From: Sphagnum compactum
Lineage: Eukaryota > Bryophyta > Sphagnopsida > Sphagnales
DNA: 64,000 nucleotides
NCBI GenBank assembly: GCA_965153455.1
Contig: OZ234498.1
Span: 14,818,001 to 14,882,000, forward strand
Reading direction: 5' to 3'
The stretch's first letter is position 1; each line of letters starts with the position of its first letter. A program made the position numbers and the translations under genes. The notes below the pieces were generated by a model. That model saw only the letters and a program-made list of their open reading frames with translations. It did not search any database and was not told where the DNA came from. Below, piece by piece: positions 30,280-41,890 of the stretch.

Positions 30280-33200
30280 TCAGAAACAGGTGCTGGGTAT
30301 ATAGTTTAGATGGAGCACCACTTTGTTGTCTCTTCTGAATCCAATTGCCACTTCATCCCGCAATTTAGCTCTCTCTGTGAGCTCCACAAAAGATGGAGTC
30401 TCACCTTCCATCATGTAGAGTTCAATGCCCTGGCAATGAGGAGTCACACATAAGAGGGATGATGATCTAGACAACCCATATGTTCATAAGTACTGAGGAT
30501 TTCTTGATACTTATGACTTCAATCAACCTTAAAAGATTGAGAGATGACCGCTACAACAAGGTAATGAATATTTCAGATCTGACCAAAACCCAGCAACCAT
30601 TAGGAAGCATGAAAAAGAGGAAACCCCAACCTAAAGGAATGAGAAATAAGACCACAAGACAGAACAAAGGAGAGGTACGAATGACAGCAACAGTCATCAA
30701 TAGTCATTGCATGTTCAGGGACCTTCAACAGCAACATGTATGGCATTAACCATCTACCAAAACATCCTCATAGATCCAAATGACCAAGCATATAAACAAG
30801 GACAGCTAGGAACATGTCTGTGCAGCAGCCAGATAATGCAACCACAGGAAAAACATACTCAAAACAGAGGAAGTGATACCTTCATGTAAATTTCATTCCC
30901 CCAAGAGTTCAGAAGCTCTGTCCAGACTGCATTCAATTCTGCATGTTCTACCACTGCACCATAACATACACCCCACTCAGAAACAAAGACCTAAGCATCA
31001 AATAAGTTTGTGACAAATGTTACCTGGCACCCCAGTAACACTTGCTGTATGTCTCTTGAAATGGTGCATGGAAGGTCCATGACTATTTCATTCTTGCCAT
31101 ACTGATACCAAAACATTGCAAGTGATATCTGCCACCTGCATGTGATAAAGATTCTAGTACCTTGAGAAGTTACAAGGCCTGAAAGTACGCTGGTGCCAAT
31201 GTATGTGAGTGAGCTGTGACTCTTAACTACCTGTGGGTACACAATTTTTTCTTTGTCAGTCCCCGTTGAAAGAAAAACAATGAACCCATTGGCATTTTGA
31301 TCATCATGAAGAAAAACTGTGCCACCATGAACTGCCACAAATAATGAAAAGGAGCACCAAAGGAATACTTCACAATCTGTCAGACAGTTCACATTTCGTC
31401 TGGGACAGTAGATACCTGTTTTCCGAGTTCTGTATCCACAAACTCTGCCACCAGACTTGAAACCTGAGCCCACACAACAGGCAACTTTGTCAGGACTGGT
31501 GTACTCAAGCTAAACACTGCCCTTGCAATGCACTACCAATGCAAACTGTGCAACAAATCCAAAGAGCACAACAAGAGCAGAGACTCGCCATCTTACAACA
31601 ACTTATCTGGAGCCTTCAAAGTTCAATCTAACAAATGTCACACAAGAACCAGAGGAACAGCAAAGAGCATGGACACTTCTGATCTAACATGCTGGATTGT
31701 GCACTGCACAGGGTTATTGCAGCACACTTGATTTGAACTGTAAGAATCTTCTCATATTTTTTCATCATGACCTGCTACTAATAGCTACATGTAGATTTTT
31801 TGAACTTCTTTCTACTTACAGGCACCCACCCAGCAGTTGGATTGCAGAAATAATGCAAGAAGAGAAGGGAGGCATTCTGGCATGGAGAGCATCTCACTGC
31901 AAAGGCAAATCACCTTCAGCCTTAGTAGCAGGTGAGAGAGTACAGATACCCAAGTGATACCCCTGATTGAGTAGATCAGAACCCTTGTCAATGCATACAC
32001 AAACAGGGCGACTAATATAATGCACCGGGATATTGAAAGGAACCTTGACATTGCGTTCCTTGCAAATGGATTCTGCCAATAGTAGTGCAAACACAGCCTG
32101 TTTATCTGGCTTTGATGTATCTGAAAGTGTTGCAGCACACCATAATGTCAAAAGTAAGTTCTGATGTTTTCTGGTCATTGCACAACAGCAATGCTTTTAT
32201 GATAAAATGAGCAAGCTCTTGCATCACAGGAGCTTACAAGATGCTGATCACGAACCACACAAACCTATCAGAAGGCGTTAGTATGCTACCACCAAAACTC
32301 ATGATGTGCAGTTGTGGCCAGTGGAACTATTGCACATCATGGTGTGCAAGCCATGGAAACAGCATCCTGGAAAGACAACAAAACTGCTGTGAAGTTATGT
32401 GACAAACCTCCCACAAGCCACCCTTTGTCCCCAATAACGACAATTGACAGTGGCAGCTTCTCATTGCTCTCTTCAAGTGTCCTTGGTACTGCTGTCATAA
32501 CTGCATTGGAATCTGTTTGAATGTCACTGCCCAGAATTGCATCTTGCAAGTCTGTTCGGCTCATGGGATTCCCAAGCTGCAGATGCACACAGTCCAATTC
32601 TGCCACCCTTTTAAGTATTCAAACTCTTGATATCCAATAGGTTGCTTACAAGAAGCACCATGACTCAGGAACATGACTAAAATGTGACAGTGCTGCATGT
32701 GGTCCATGAAACTATAGTACAACATGATAACTCAGAAACATGAGATCTTCAGCACTTACTCTGTGGACAACATTGATATTGCGCAGAGGGGTTGGGATTC
32801 GTCGTTTCAAAGCCTCTATCCTTTCGTCCACCTGGGCTTCTGCAAGTATGACCTAGACAAAATACACAGACAATCATCTGACAATTGAGGACCTTAAATG
32901 GCACTTGAATTTCCATTACACACAAGCATGAGAATTGTATCAGTTCACATGCTTTGAAATATGCTCTATAAAAGAACCCACTACCTGCCATGCATCAAAG
33001 AATTTTCTTTCCTAATGATGCATTCTTGTGTGTTTCTTTGAAAAGAATTTGTGGGCAGGATTCCAGTGGGTAAGTGGAGAGCTTTCTTGATCCTCATGGT
33101 TTAGTAAAGGAACCAACATTATCAAAATGATCAACCGCTTAACAGAGAAGGATGAACAACGACCATAAGGCTCCAATTCTCAGAGAAGGGAAGAGACTCT

Positions 33201-36200
33201 CCAACACTGATTGCCAATGAGCAAATGCATACAAAACCTAAGAAAAGGAGCAAACAGGGCATTACCAGCACACTGCCAGAGCCAACATAATCATCATACT
33301 CCCGAACCATCTCACTGACACCAGGGCGCCATCCCAGCATTACAATTCGTTCTTTCCTTGTTGCAGTCCAGTCGGCAGTCTACACCTTGCTCAGGTACAT
33401 CTCTCTTAGTCATGCTAGCTTCTGCTATCTGTTCAATGTCTCTCTATGAATAGTACAGATTTAACTCTGAAGAAATATAGAGTTCAACTTCTGAAGCTTG
33501 AATATTCCTAGGTCTTAAAGCCTAGCTGGAATGCAGCAGGACAGAGATGCAGACCTTGGAAGCTGGCTTGCTTGTTCGCTTATACTGCTTGCCAGCTTTC
33601 TTGAACTCAACTGGAACTTCCACCTGAGGTGTCATTAGCTGTTCATTCCCAGAGGCTTCTGATGTGGCCTTCATTTTCTGGTATTCATCAGCTATAGCTA
33701 AAAGTCCTGGAGGTAGCACCCTGTGTGTATGCTTCTTTGCAATCAGGATCAGCTGGTCCAAACATGACTGTACTGTTTAGAACTCTGGATCATAATCTTA
33801 ACAAATCCATGTGTAAAAGTAGCACCTTTCCTGAATGAAAGCTGCAGATGTTGATGCTGACAAGTGCAAGATCAATTGATACCAGAGATTATACTCAAGA
33901 TCTCAGCAATCTCACTCCCCATAAAAATTATTGTGGCCTACCTTATCAGTTTCATGGAGATGTAAGGTATCTGCAGGGTGGAAGTCTGGGCCCCCACCTC
34001 CTGGAATCAGTCCACACACCACTGCCTGCAAAAGCAAAACTCTAATTCCCAGATCACACCCAGTTCCAGATAGTTGCAGAAATTTACCATCATTGACTAT
34101 GAAACAATCCCGCCTGCCCTTCTTTGATCTGGATTGTATGTCTTTATCAAGCAACTCTGTGCAACTTTCTCCATATGAAGCTTTCATACATGCTTGCTTC
34201 CCTCATTACCCATCTTCAGTGCATTGACTATGTCAATATTCTCATGGCAAGAGTACTCAGAGTGAGTGACTGTACTCATATGGCCCTTGCTTGTGGTAGA
34301 ACTGTGGTCACTCTGCACTAAGTTTGGACTATAATATGCAGGAAAACAGGGACCATGGTACCTCTGGAAAGCCACAGCGTACCACGCCATAGGTAAGTCC
34401 AGCAAGATTTGGAAAGTTGCGCAGGTTGATCACAGTCTCTGGAAAAGAATTTACAACAAACAATGCAGTGATGAGTAACTGAGACAGAGACCTTGAGATC
34501 AAAGGAAAACCAGAAAAACAAAGCAATTCTTTCTGCCTGTTGTTGTAAGGCTCAGGAGCTGCTGCATAGGGACTAAAGAAGCCTCCAGATCTGGATATAA
34601 ACCTCTAAACAGAAAATAGGCGACATGGGTGCAGGCTGTATGGATTAAGGTCATACTGCCATGGTCAAGCAACTGTTGATAGACATTGACCAGCCCACAC
34701 TGCCGTGAGCACTGCACAAACAGCTTGGATGACAAGTTCTGCACCGCACTCACTTTCAGCCCTGACAGCGAATTCAAAAGATCTGCTGTGCTTTTCTTGG
34801 AAACCTGCACCCATTTGTCACAAAAAATTTCAAAGGCTTATGATAAAGCAACTGGTTAGAATCCACTGGGTGACAAAACCACAGATCTCTTAGTATGGAA
34901 TTGTGCAATAGGTTTCAAAGTTCTTCTGAGTATATGTCTTTGAGTAATCAACATAGCAGACAGGTTACAAACAATTTGCATAGTCTACAGTTGTTAGGAA
35001 ATAGTATGAGTGATCTACCTCAACAACGACATTTCCTGAAGAGTGATCATCAAGAAGAGGCTGTAGAGCCAACACTGACAGCACTGACTCTGCATCTGCT
35101 TCATACCTGCAGGCAGATACACAAAAGTTGTACTCAACATCAAAGATAGGTGGCCTCTTAAAAGCCATATTGTTCTCACCAGTTCAGAAACCAAGCAGCA
35201 AGCAGCACAAGATATGGAAAGTTAGATCACAAGCTTATAGAAAAAGAATACTTACGTGTCATCTTTGTTTGCGAGAAAGACAATGGACTGAGCTTTATCA
35301 GCGGCGACCTTTTCAAAAGACCTCGTACTGCTGAGGCTGCCACTGCTTCCATACGAATTTTCCACCTTCAGTCATTTCAGTTGCATCAAATGGAGATTGG
35401 TTGGCATCAGAAACCATCCTAAAGCTGCTGAACAGGAGATTTAATGCTTAGAAACTGGACCAGTGGTGCAGCTCTCTAAAAGCCCCATCAAACTTTTCAA
35501 GAGTTGAAGACTTAGGCACTATGTGAAGATGGATGCACATCTATGGACTGTTCAACAAACTCTTCAAATACTGACCGACAACCCTGTAATATCCATCCAT
35601 CAGGAAAGCAGGAAACCACTTACCTGCGTGTCAAAACATCAATCTCTGTGCATTCTTTGATGACATGTGACACTAATTTCTCAGTGTCTCTCCTTGCTCG
35701 CTCTGACAGAAGCAATACTCTTTGCTTCCTGTGTGATGAGTACAACAGAAAAAGCTCAGAAAATCTGATTTTTGGCACAATTGAATTTTGATACTACATG
35801 AGCCACAAAGGTGGGTTGGGTCATACATATATTGCTATGAGCATGCAACAATTTGCATTACCATGTCTGAACAGCATCAATAGGTCCACTAGAAAACTGC
35901 AAAACTGAGTATGGATTTAGAGGTATGATAATCAAGCATCTTATACCGGGTTAGAGCTCGACCATCTTGTATGGCAAACTTGTGGGATTTGTTCAGTTGC
36001 TTGAGCACAGTTGTGAGATGGCTGTTCACCCCACATACAACAATATGTCCACTCTCCATCACTTGCGAATGTGCTCCCTCCCGCAACCAATCCATACGTG
36101 ACTGCTCTCCACAGTAATTGTGCTTTAGCTCATTACTGTTGTACAATTGTAGTTTTGGATTTAGGAGCTCAATTTGAGGACTGTCATCAATCTATACTAC

Positions 36201-39200
36201 AATATTTTATTAAAATGTTGGCAATATTAAGGATGAAGCATGTCCAGCATATAGGTTTGACAAAAGTTTTATCTCAGGTTGGTTTCAGTATTGCAGCAAT
36301 CATCTGTACTATGTGTTCCATGAAAAAAGCACTAGATATGTATGCATGGTTGTGTGGACAATGGTTACAGAAAGTGAATGAGAGAGGGAAGAAGGACCAA
36401 ACCTTGATTTGTGCTGTCATGGTACTTGTGAGTAATGAGTAGAACAGAAGTCCACCAAATGCTAACAGGATTCCAATGGTGCGCTCTTCTTGTGTTTTCT
36501 CCTGCAGATAGACAGCATATTGGGCTTCAGGAATGTTCATGCACAAGAAACGTCTGAATGCAATTTCAAGTGGAATGACTGCACAATCTTGACTCAGTAC
36601 GATCTCTGCCACCAATTCCCCATTGAAGAGCAAAAGATGTAATTGGCGTGAGTGTGAAGAAAGAATATCAACCTTGAGATGTGTGCCAGAGGAACAAACA
36701 CATGCCCATGCGTCCCAAAAGGCATCACCTAGTGACTGTTTGTGCTGACCTCTGCAACATGCATCAGATATTATTAATGAGTACACATGCACTGCGATGA
36801 AGCAATTGGGAAATTTTTGGCAATGAAATGTCTTGTGCATACAAGACATCTAAACCCTAACCAAAAAAAACTCTTGCCAAGAGCACTGCAATCTGCAGTG
36901 GGGAGAGAGGAGCAAGGATGAAGGCAAACAAGGACATGTCCAGAGATGTCCAGCTAACATGCAAACCTCCCAGAAAGAAAAAGACTGGTGCAAATGCAAC
37001 ACAGTACAATGAGATAAGGATGTGCACCTGTATCTGTAGAAGAAGATGCCACCAACAAAAATATGCAGGAGGATTGCTGAAGTCAGCAGGAAAACATACC
37101 TGTGATCATGGAACAGAAAGTATGGGGATAGCAGATACATTAGCTGAGAAAAATTTAAGTTTCCTTTCAGAACAAGCGCTAAGGGTCTGGCGAATAGTTG
37201 TTCAGGATTCCTCTGTCATCAAATTGGAAGTTTGCACAGAAGAATCAAAAAACTTACGAGATTGGATGCCGCTCAAGCAGAACATCCAGTGTGTATGAAA
37301 GGCGAGCAAAAGTCCAGTTGATGTTGGTCAAGTTGGGAGGTCTGACATCTAATCGTAATGGTTGTGGCTGTGTTAAAGGCGATGTCCCCAAAGAACCTAG
37401 CTGCTTCATCTCCATGCTCTGAGACAACACTGCCATAGCCATTGAAGGAAAACTTTTCACAGTAGCTAGGAATGTCTGTGCAGGAACCAACAGATGAGAT
37501 AGCTGAAATCCGGCATTTTGCACTAGTGCTGCTGCACAGAGCAAGGCCATGGCAATCACCAAACCCTGCATTCCATCAAGCACCTTTGTGATTGTAAGCT
37601 AGAATATATTACAGACTGGTGACAAACCGATTCTGTCAAAACCTGAATTGTCTGCTGAGTTGAGCCAAAATGCTCAAACCAAATATCTAAGGTAGATGAA
37701 GTGCATGGTTATGATCAAACCCAAATCTCAGATACCTCTGTTCCTTGATTCGCTATAGCAACCACAAGAGCCTACTGGACTTCACAAAACCACTGACACC
37801 CCTGCCCTTATACAGCAGAAAATTGATTTCTCCAAGACTTGACATAGAGAGGAGTTATGGGACTCTCATCAGTTGACAATATGATTGCTTCTGAACTGCA
37901 ACTGTAAGGAAGGTTGGCACAACCCAAATCATGCACACATGGATGCTCAAACTGAGCAATAGTTTCATTGGAAAGGCAACACTGTTTGTACCTTGCTGCA
38001 GAATGAAGAGAATTGAGATTGAAGGCCAGCAACATCATCATGTATATGGGAATCCATGACAACCGCTCCTCCACATGCACCATTTTCCTGAGCAGAAATT
38101 TTATCACTTCCTGCACCTTGGCTAGGATCATCAACATGTTCTTGAGAGCTAGACTGGGAGTGGCGGCGAACTTGCATAAACTTTGCAGAAACTTGAGATA
38201 GTTTTCTCCACCCATCTCGGTACACATATGATGCTTGCTCTTGCAGGTTCAAAACTGGCGGCTTTTCCTGGTTGTCTCCTACAAAATCCAAATGCTGATT
38301 GCATAAGAAAAAAATCCTTGGCATCATTAGCAGATAATTCATCACATTCAAGCTCATGTGTTTTTTTTTGGGGGGGGTCTCAGTCAAGAGAAACAATGTG
38401 GACATAGATGATCTCATCTCCAACAATTTCTACAGTGACATACATGCACAGAACAACAGGTTACACCACAAAAGCTTACCCCTGCTTTCCATGGAAGTTG
38501 CAGTTATGAAGAGAAGTCTTGCCCCGGGTTTGCACCTGCCTGTCACTACAATTTGACGCCTGACCATGCACATAAAACAAAACATGGCTGACAATATCAA
38601 ACCAAGTTCTGTGAATCTTCCTGCACCAACCCTAGCTCCTCACTGCAACCCCTGACCTCACACTAGAGAGTGATGTAAAATGCTTTAGCACTTGACTTCA
38701 GGAATAATCCACAGCAAACAATAATTCCTTTGAATTCTTCTTATACCCACCATGTGGGCAATAGTGAGATCCTCCTGTTGAAGCTTGAAACACGAACATG
38801 GGAATTTGATCAAAGTGTAACATTCAGAAACAATTGTGATTGTTGTTGGTTTTTAGGTTACATGAACCATTTAAAGACAATATAATTGTTATAATTTCAG
38901 AGTTAACAAGACTCTGCAACTTACAAGAATAATTGCAGTGAGCTCATTCCTGTACAGTAGGAGAAAGAAACGAGAAAAAAATTATTGCCAGCAAGTAGAG
39001 ATGGAGATTCAAAGCAGCAGAACATTTTGTTGTTGTTGAACTGCCAAGTGATGACCCTCACAAAACTTCCATTGTTGACTGACTTGTTTGTCAGGATTCG
39101 TCAGCGATCCATTTCTATTGATTCCCTTTCCGGCAAAAGAGAGAACTTCATAAACAAAAGTCTGGAGTGGGCTACAGTAGCCGAGATGAGCTAAAATTCT

Positions 39201-39391
39201 TTCATATAACTTTGGTACGTAGTCTATACCAGTACTCATGAAGCTTGAGAGAAGCTTGGGAAGAAATCAAACAAAGCAAGAGAAGAAAAACCAAAGAAGA
39301 TTGGGAAAATCTCCAAACAATCGGAACAAAAAATTTGAAATTTCACCTGATAGTCGAGGGAGCAAGAAGCTGGAGAGTCGAGTGGCAGCAT
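30280..39391 (-). CDS. POLLUX-like plastid-envelope ion channel (PEC1/PEC2 family), 22 exons
   Basis: Exons (minus strand, high to low): 39391-39347, 38294-37992, 37583-37258, 37099-37028, 36751-36673, 36501-36403, 36101-35947, 35728-35624, 35342-35256, 35106-35019, 34804-34657, 34438-34362, 34025-33942, 33752-33555, 33379-33266, 32852-32760, 32576-32408, 32120-32044, 31463-31416, 31230-31161, 30953-30880, 30429-30280. All junctions are GT-AG and phases agree, giving about 886 residues. A first membrane helix ([16 protein letters not shown]) is followed by [20 protein letters not shown], a pore region [20 protein letters not shown] and the helix [19 protein letters not shown]. Then come a first RCK-type domain ([13 protein letters not shown]), [10 protein letters not shown], and a second RCK domain ([20 protein letters not shown]). 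The wording follows Arabidopsis PEC1/PEC2 rather than nuclear CASTOR/POLLUX. Family members conduct ions in the plastid envelope. The first two exons are the least certain. Confidence 0.88.
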
Positions 39392-39486
39392 AGTGACCGA
39401 CGATGATGGTGCAGGCAAGTTGGGAAGCAACTAGGGGCAGCAACAATCAGGCGCGTCCCCGACATGGCCGCCGCTACTACCACCAT
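39392..39486 (-). promoter_or_regulatory. Probable 5' leader of the channel gene, with an alternative upstream ATG
   Basis: An ATG at 39486-39484 on the minus strand opens MVVVAAAMSGTRLIVAAPSC and goes on rich in Ser, Arg and His without acidic residues, like a plastid transit peptide. With the donor at 39347/39346 this frame ends in phase 2 and does not join the exon 2 frame. The ATG at 39391 does fit. Either another splice pattern exists or the upstream frame is not used. Confidence 0.35.
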
Positions 39487-39705
39487 GGCCACCCAGTGCC
39501 CACCCACCAGCGCGCCCGTGATGGAAAAAATGGCCTAAGGCAACATGCAAAGAAGCAGGAGTGTACAAATGACCATCAAAGAAGCAATTTGAAGATGGCA
39601 TCATCTGAAAGTAGTGAAGCAGATTGTTTTTTTTTGCCAGAGATCACTTTGCATCTTTTGACCACGAATCGGATGGGAATTGGCGCTCTAATTACAATAA
39701 TAATA

Positions 39706-40129
39706 CTAGATTCTGCTTATCCATCATCATCACCATCATTCACTTGCAGCTACAGTTGCAAATCTGCAAGTCCTAATTTCTGCTTATCATCCCATCATCA
39801 TTCAAACACCCACTTACAACAGTTGCAAATCTGCAAATCCTAGTTTTTGCTTATCATGAGCATCATTCATTCAAGCACCCACTGACTAGAGCTGCAAATC
39901 TGCAAATCCTAGTTTCTGCTTATCAGCATGACCATCATTCAAGCACACCCAATTCTTACGGTTGCAAATCAGCAATTCCTAATTTCTGCTTATTATCCTC
40001 ATCATCATTCAAGCACCCTCTTAACTCTCTACATTTGGAAATCTGCAAATCCTAATTTCTGCTTATCCATCATCATCAGTCAAGCACCCACTTAATTACT
40101 ACAATTGTAAAATATGTGAGTCTTAAACC
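39706..40129. repeat. Minisatellite, about six 67-73 bp units
   Basis: Units begin at 39756, 39823, 39892, 39962, 40035 and 40105 (last one partial and diverged), with a partial unit from 39706. Core words are TGCAAATCTGCAAATCCTA, TTTCTGCTTATC, a CATCATCATT stretch and CAAGCACCCACTTA. The array sits 300-700 bases upstream of the channel gene's 5' end, in its probable promoter region. Confidence 0.9.
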
Positions 40130-40540
40130 CGAGAATCTTTGCTTTTAGGGAGTTGGGAACTAGACCCAAGTTTTGTGACATGGTTTTTAGTTTTCACATC
40201 CGAGTTTCTCCAGCCGTAGATTCTTTCTTTCCTCCAATGCCCTTGCCTGTAAAGCCTTTGAGATTCACTCACTAACTCACTCCATTTTGACTCCCAGAAT
40301 CTTGGGTACCTTTTTCTATTTTTTAAATTTTTTTGGGGGTGCTTTTTAAAGAGGGTTTTTCTTCTCCACGTTTTGGAGACAAAATTGATTGCAGAATCAT
40401 CAAGAGAGACCCCGCCAACACCCAACTGAAATCTTACACTTTTTTTTTGTTTTTTTAATACAAATGGACAAGATCCATGGCAAAAAAGAAACCCGAAGAA
40501 AAGTACCACCATCTAATTGTAGTGAGGACATCACATTTTG

Positions 40541-40738
40541 TCAAAACCTCTCCAGAAATCTGAGCTCTTCTTCTGAGTGGTTGTTGATGAACTGAATAGT
40601 AAACTTCCACTCTAACCTGCAATAATCCAGAAGGCCTTCCCACAAGATCCTTGCAAGCGAAGAGAAATGCCATCTATTGCTATTAAAGACAAAGTCATTT
40701 CTCTCTATCCAAATGCATCATAGCACTATGCCACTGAA
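40541..40738 (-). pseudogene. Plant LINE (L1-type) C-terminal tail fragment
   Basis: The minus strand reads CIWIERNDFVFNSNRWHFSS and continues LARILWEGLLDYC to a TGA at 40541. WxxERNxxxFN is the recurring tail of plant L1 ORF2 proteins after the zinc-binding domain. One in-frame stop precedes the W. Upstream (to about 40950) the minus strand gives FHKLYQETSLALNKSLPKGG in another frame, consistent with more of the same element after a frameshift. Confidence 0.45.
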
Positions 40739-40959
40739 CAAGACCACAAATAACTAAACCTCCTTTAGGCAAACTCTTGTTCAAGGCTAAAGAGGTTTCC
40801 TGGTATAACTTATGAAATCTGACACTTTGAAGAAGCAAAAATGCAGCAATCCCAGCAGCGAAAGCACCCAAATGAGATTGAAAACATCAATTAAGGCAAC
40901 CCATAATTGTGTCTTATGGTTCCAGTTAGTTTTCTGTACACATGAAAGGAGTCGGAAGA

Positions 40960-41640
40960 TTTTTGAAAGTTCAAAAAAATAAAATCAGTGGCCCCAGTCA
41001 AATTCCTGCAGACAAGACTAGTACATAATTAAGTGACACTAATAAATGTAACTGACATGCCATAAGAAATCTGACACAAACGTATTTTCTTTACTGCTCT
41101 TTTGGGCTGCTCCTTTGGCTTTGCATTTCAAAGATGATTTGCAGAGCTTGAGAAGGCGCTCTTATAACATTTTAAATCACTCAAAATGGAGAAGAATGAG
41201 AAAGATCTGTCAAAATGTTTGGTGATAGGTTAGTGTTTGATGATAGGCGTATTTTTGTGTTTTCTTGACTTTATGGATAACTTTTTTTATGTGAGGGATA
41301 TTCTTATGTTTTCATATATATTCATTCACATGGACTTTCTTGGACCCTGCCCCCACAAAGGATAGTGTCCTCACATTAATATTGATTTTGCAAGTTTTGT
41401 ATTAAGATGTTGTTTTCAGAGTGGAATCATGTTTTTTTGGGAGGCTTTTGCATAGGGGAAGGGTTTCAATTTTAGGGTTAGATTGGTAGTTAGGATGTGC
41501 CTATCATTATAGGATTCTATGGTTAAGGTGTTTAGTTTTGAGACTATTTGCAAAGTGGCAGCCCTATTTGGTAGTGTTGTAATAAAAAAGCTTAAGGACC
41601 CCAAATCTCCCACTATATCAGTAACTCATACAATGAATCT
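40960..41640. other. Intergenic sequence without recognised features
   Basis: No open frame or repeat boundary was recognised between the LINE fragment and the direct repeat at 41647. Confidence 0.4.
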
Positions 41641-41646
41641 GCAAGT

Positions 41647-41890
41647 ACAGAACAAAAGAAAACATCACAACAACAAAGCACATTACAACATCACATCATA
41701 AGGATGGCTCTCGAAACCCCTCGAGCCTCTCATCAACTCCTTGGACCGCTATAAGAGTACTTTTTCTCTCCCCAGCCACAGAACAAAAGAAAATATCACA
41801 ACAAAGCATATTACAACATTACGTCATAAGGATCGCTCTCAAAACCCCTTGAGCCTTTCATCAACTCCTTGGAGCGACCCCTATGAGCTA
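41647..41890 (+). repeat. Tandem direct repeat, two units of about 110-130 bp
   Basis: ACAGAACAAAAGAAAACATC (41648) and ACAGAACAAAAGAAAATATC (41779) open two units. Both contain CATAAGGAT(G/C)GCTCTC, AAACCCC(T/)-GAGCCT and CATCAACTCCTTGGA. Divergence is near 10%. Confidence 0.75.

Noticed and set aside
36521-36672. Treating the open stretch between 36672 and 36502 as coding in the channel gene
   Set aside because: It is in frame by chance, but the product aligns with the family only if it is removed, and both borders have good splice signals (CTCAAG|GTTGAT and CTGCAG|GAG).
30280-39391. Assignment of the channel to CASTOR or POLLUX (DMI1), the nuclear symbiosis channels
   Set aside because: The pore, the GVNSHL region, the [10 protein letters not shown] region and the C-terminal [12 protein letters not shown] wording match the POLLUX-like PEC family better; CASTOR/POLLUX have ADSGNHA and different RCK wording.
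39403-39843. 146-codon plus-strand frame
   Set aside because: It overlaps the 5' end of the minus-strand channel gene and the minisatellite; its repeated peptide content comes from the tandem repeat.
39706-40129. CRISPR array
   Set aside because: The units are imperfect, 67-73 bp long and directly adjoining with no unique spacers, and the genome is eukaryotic. It is a minisatellite.
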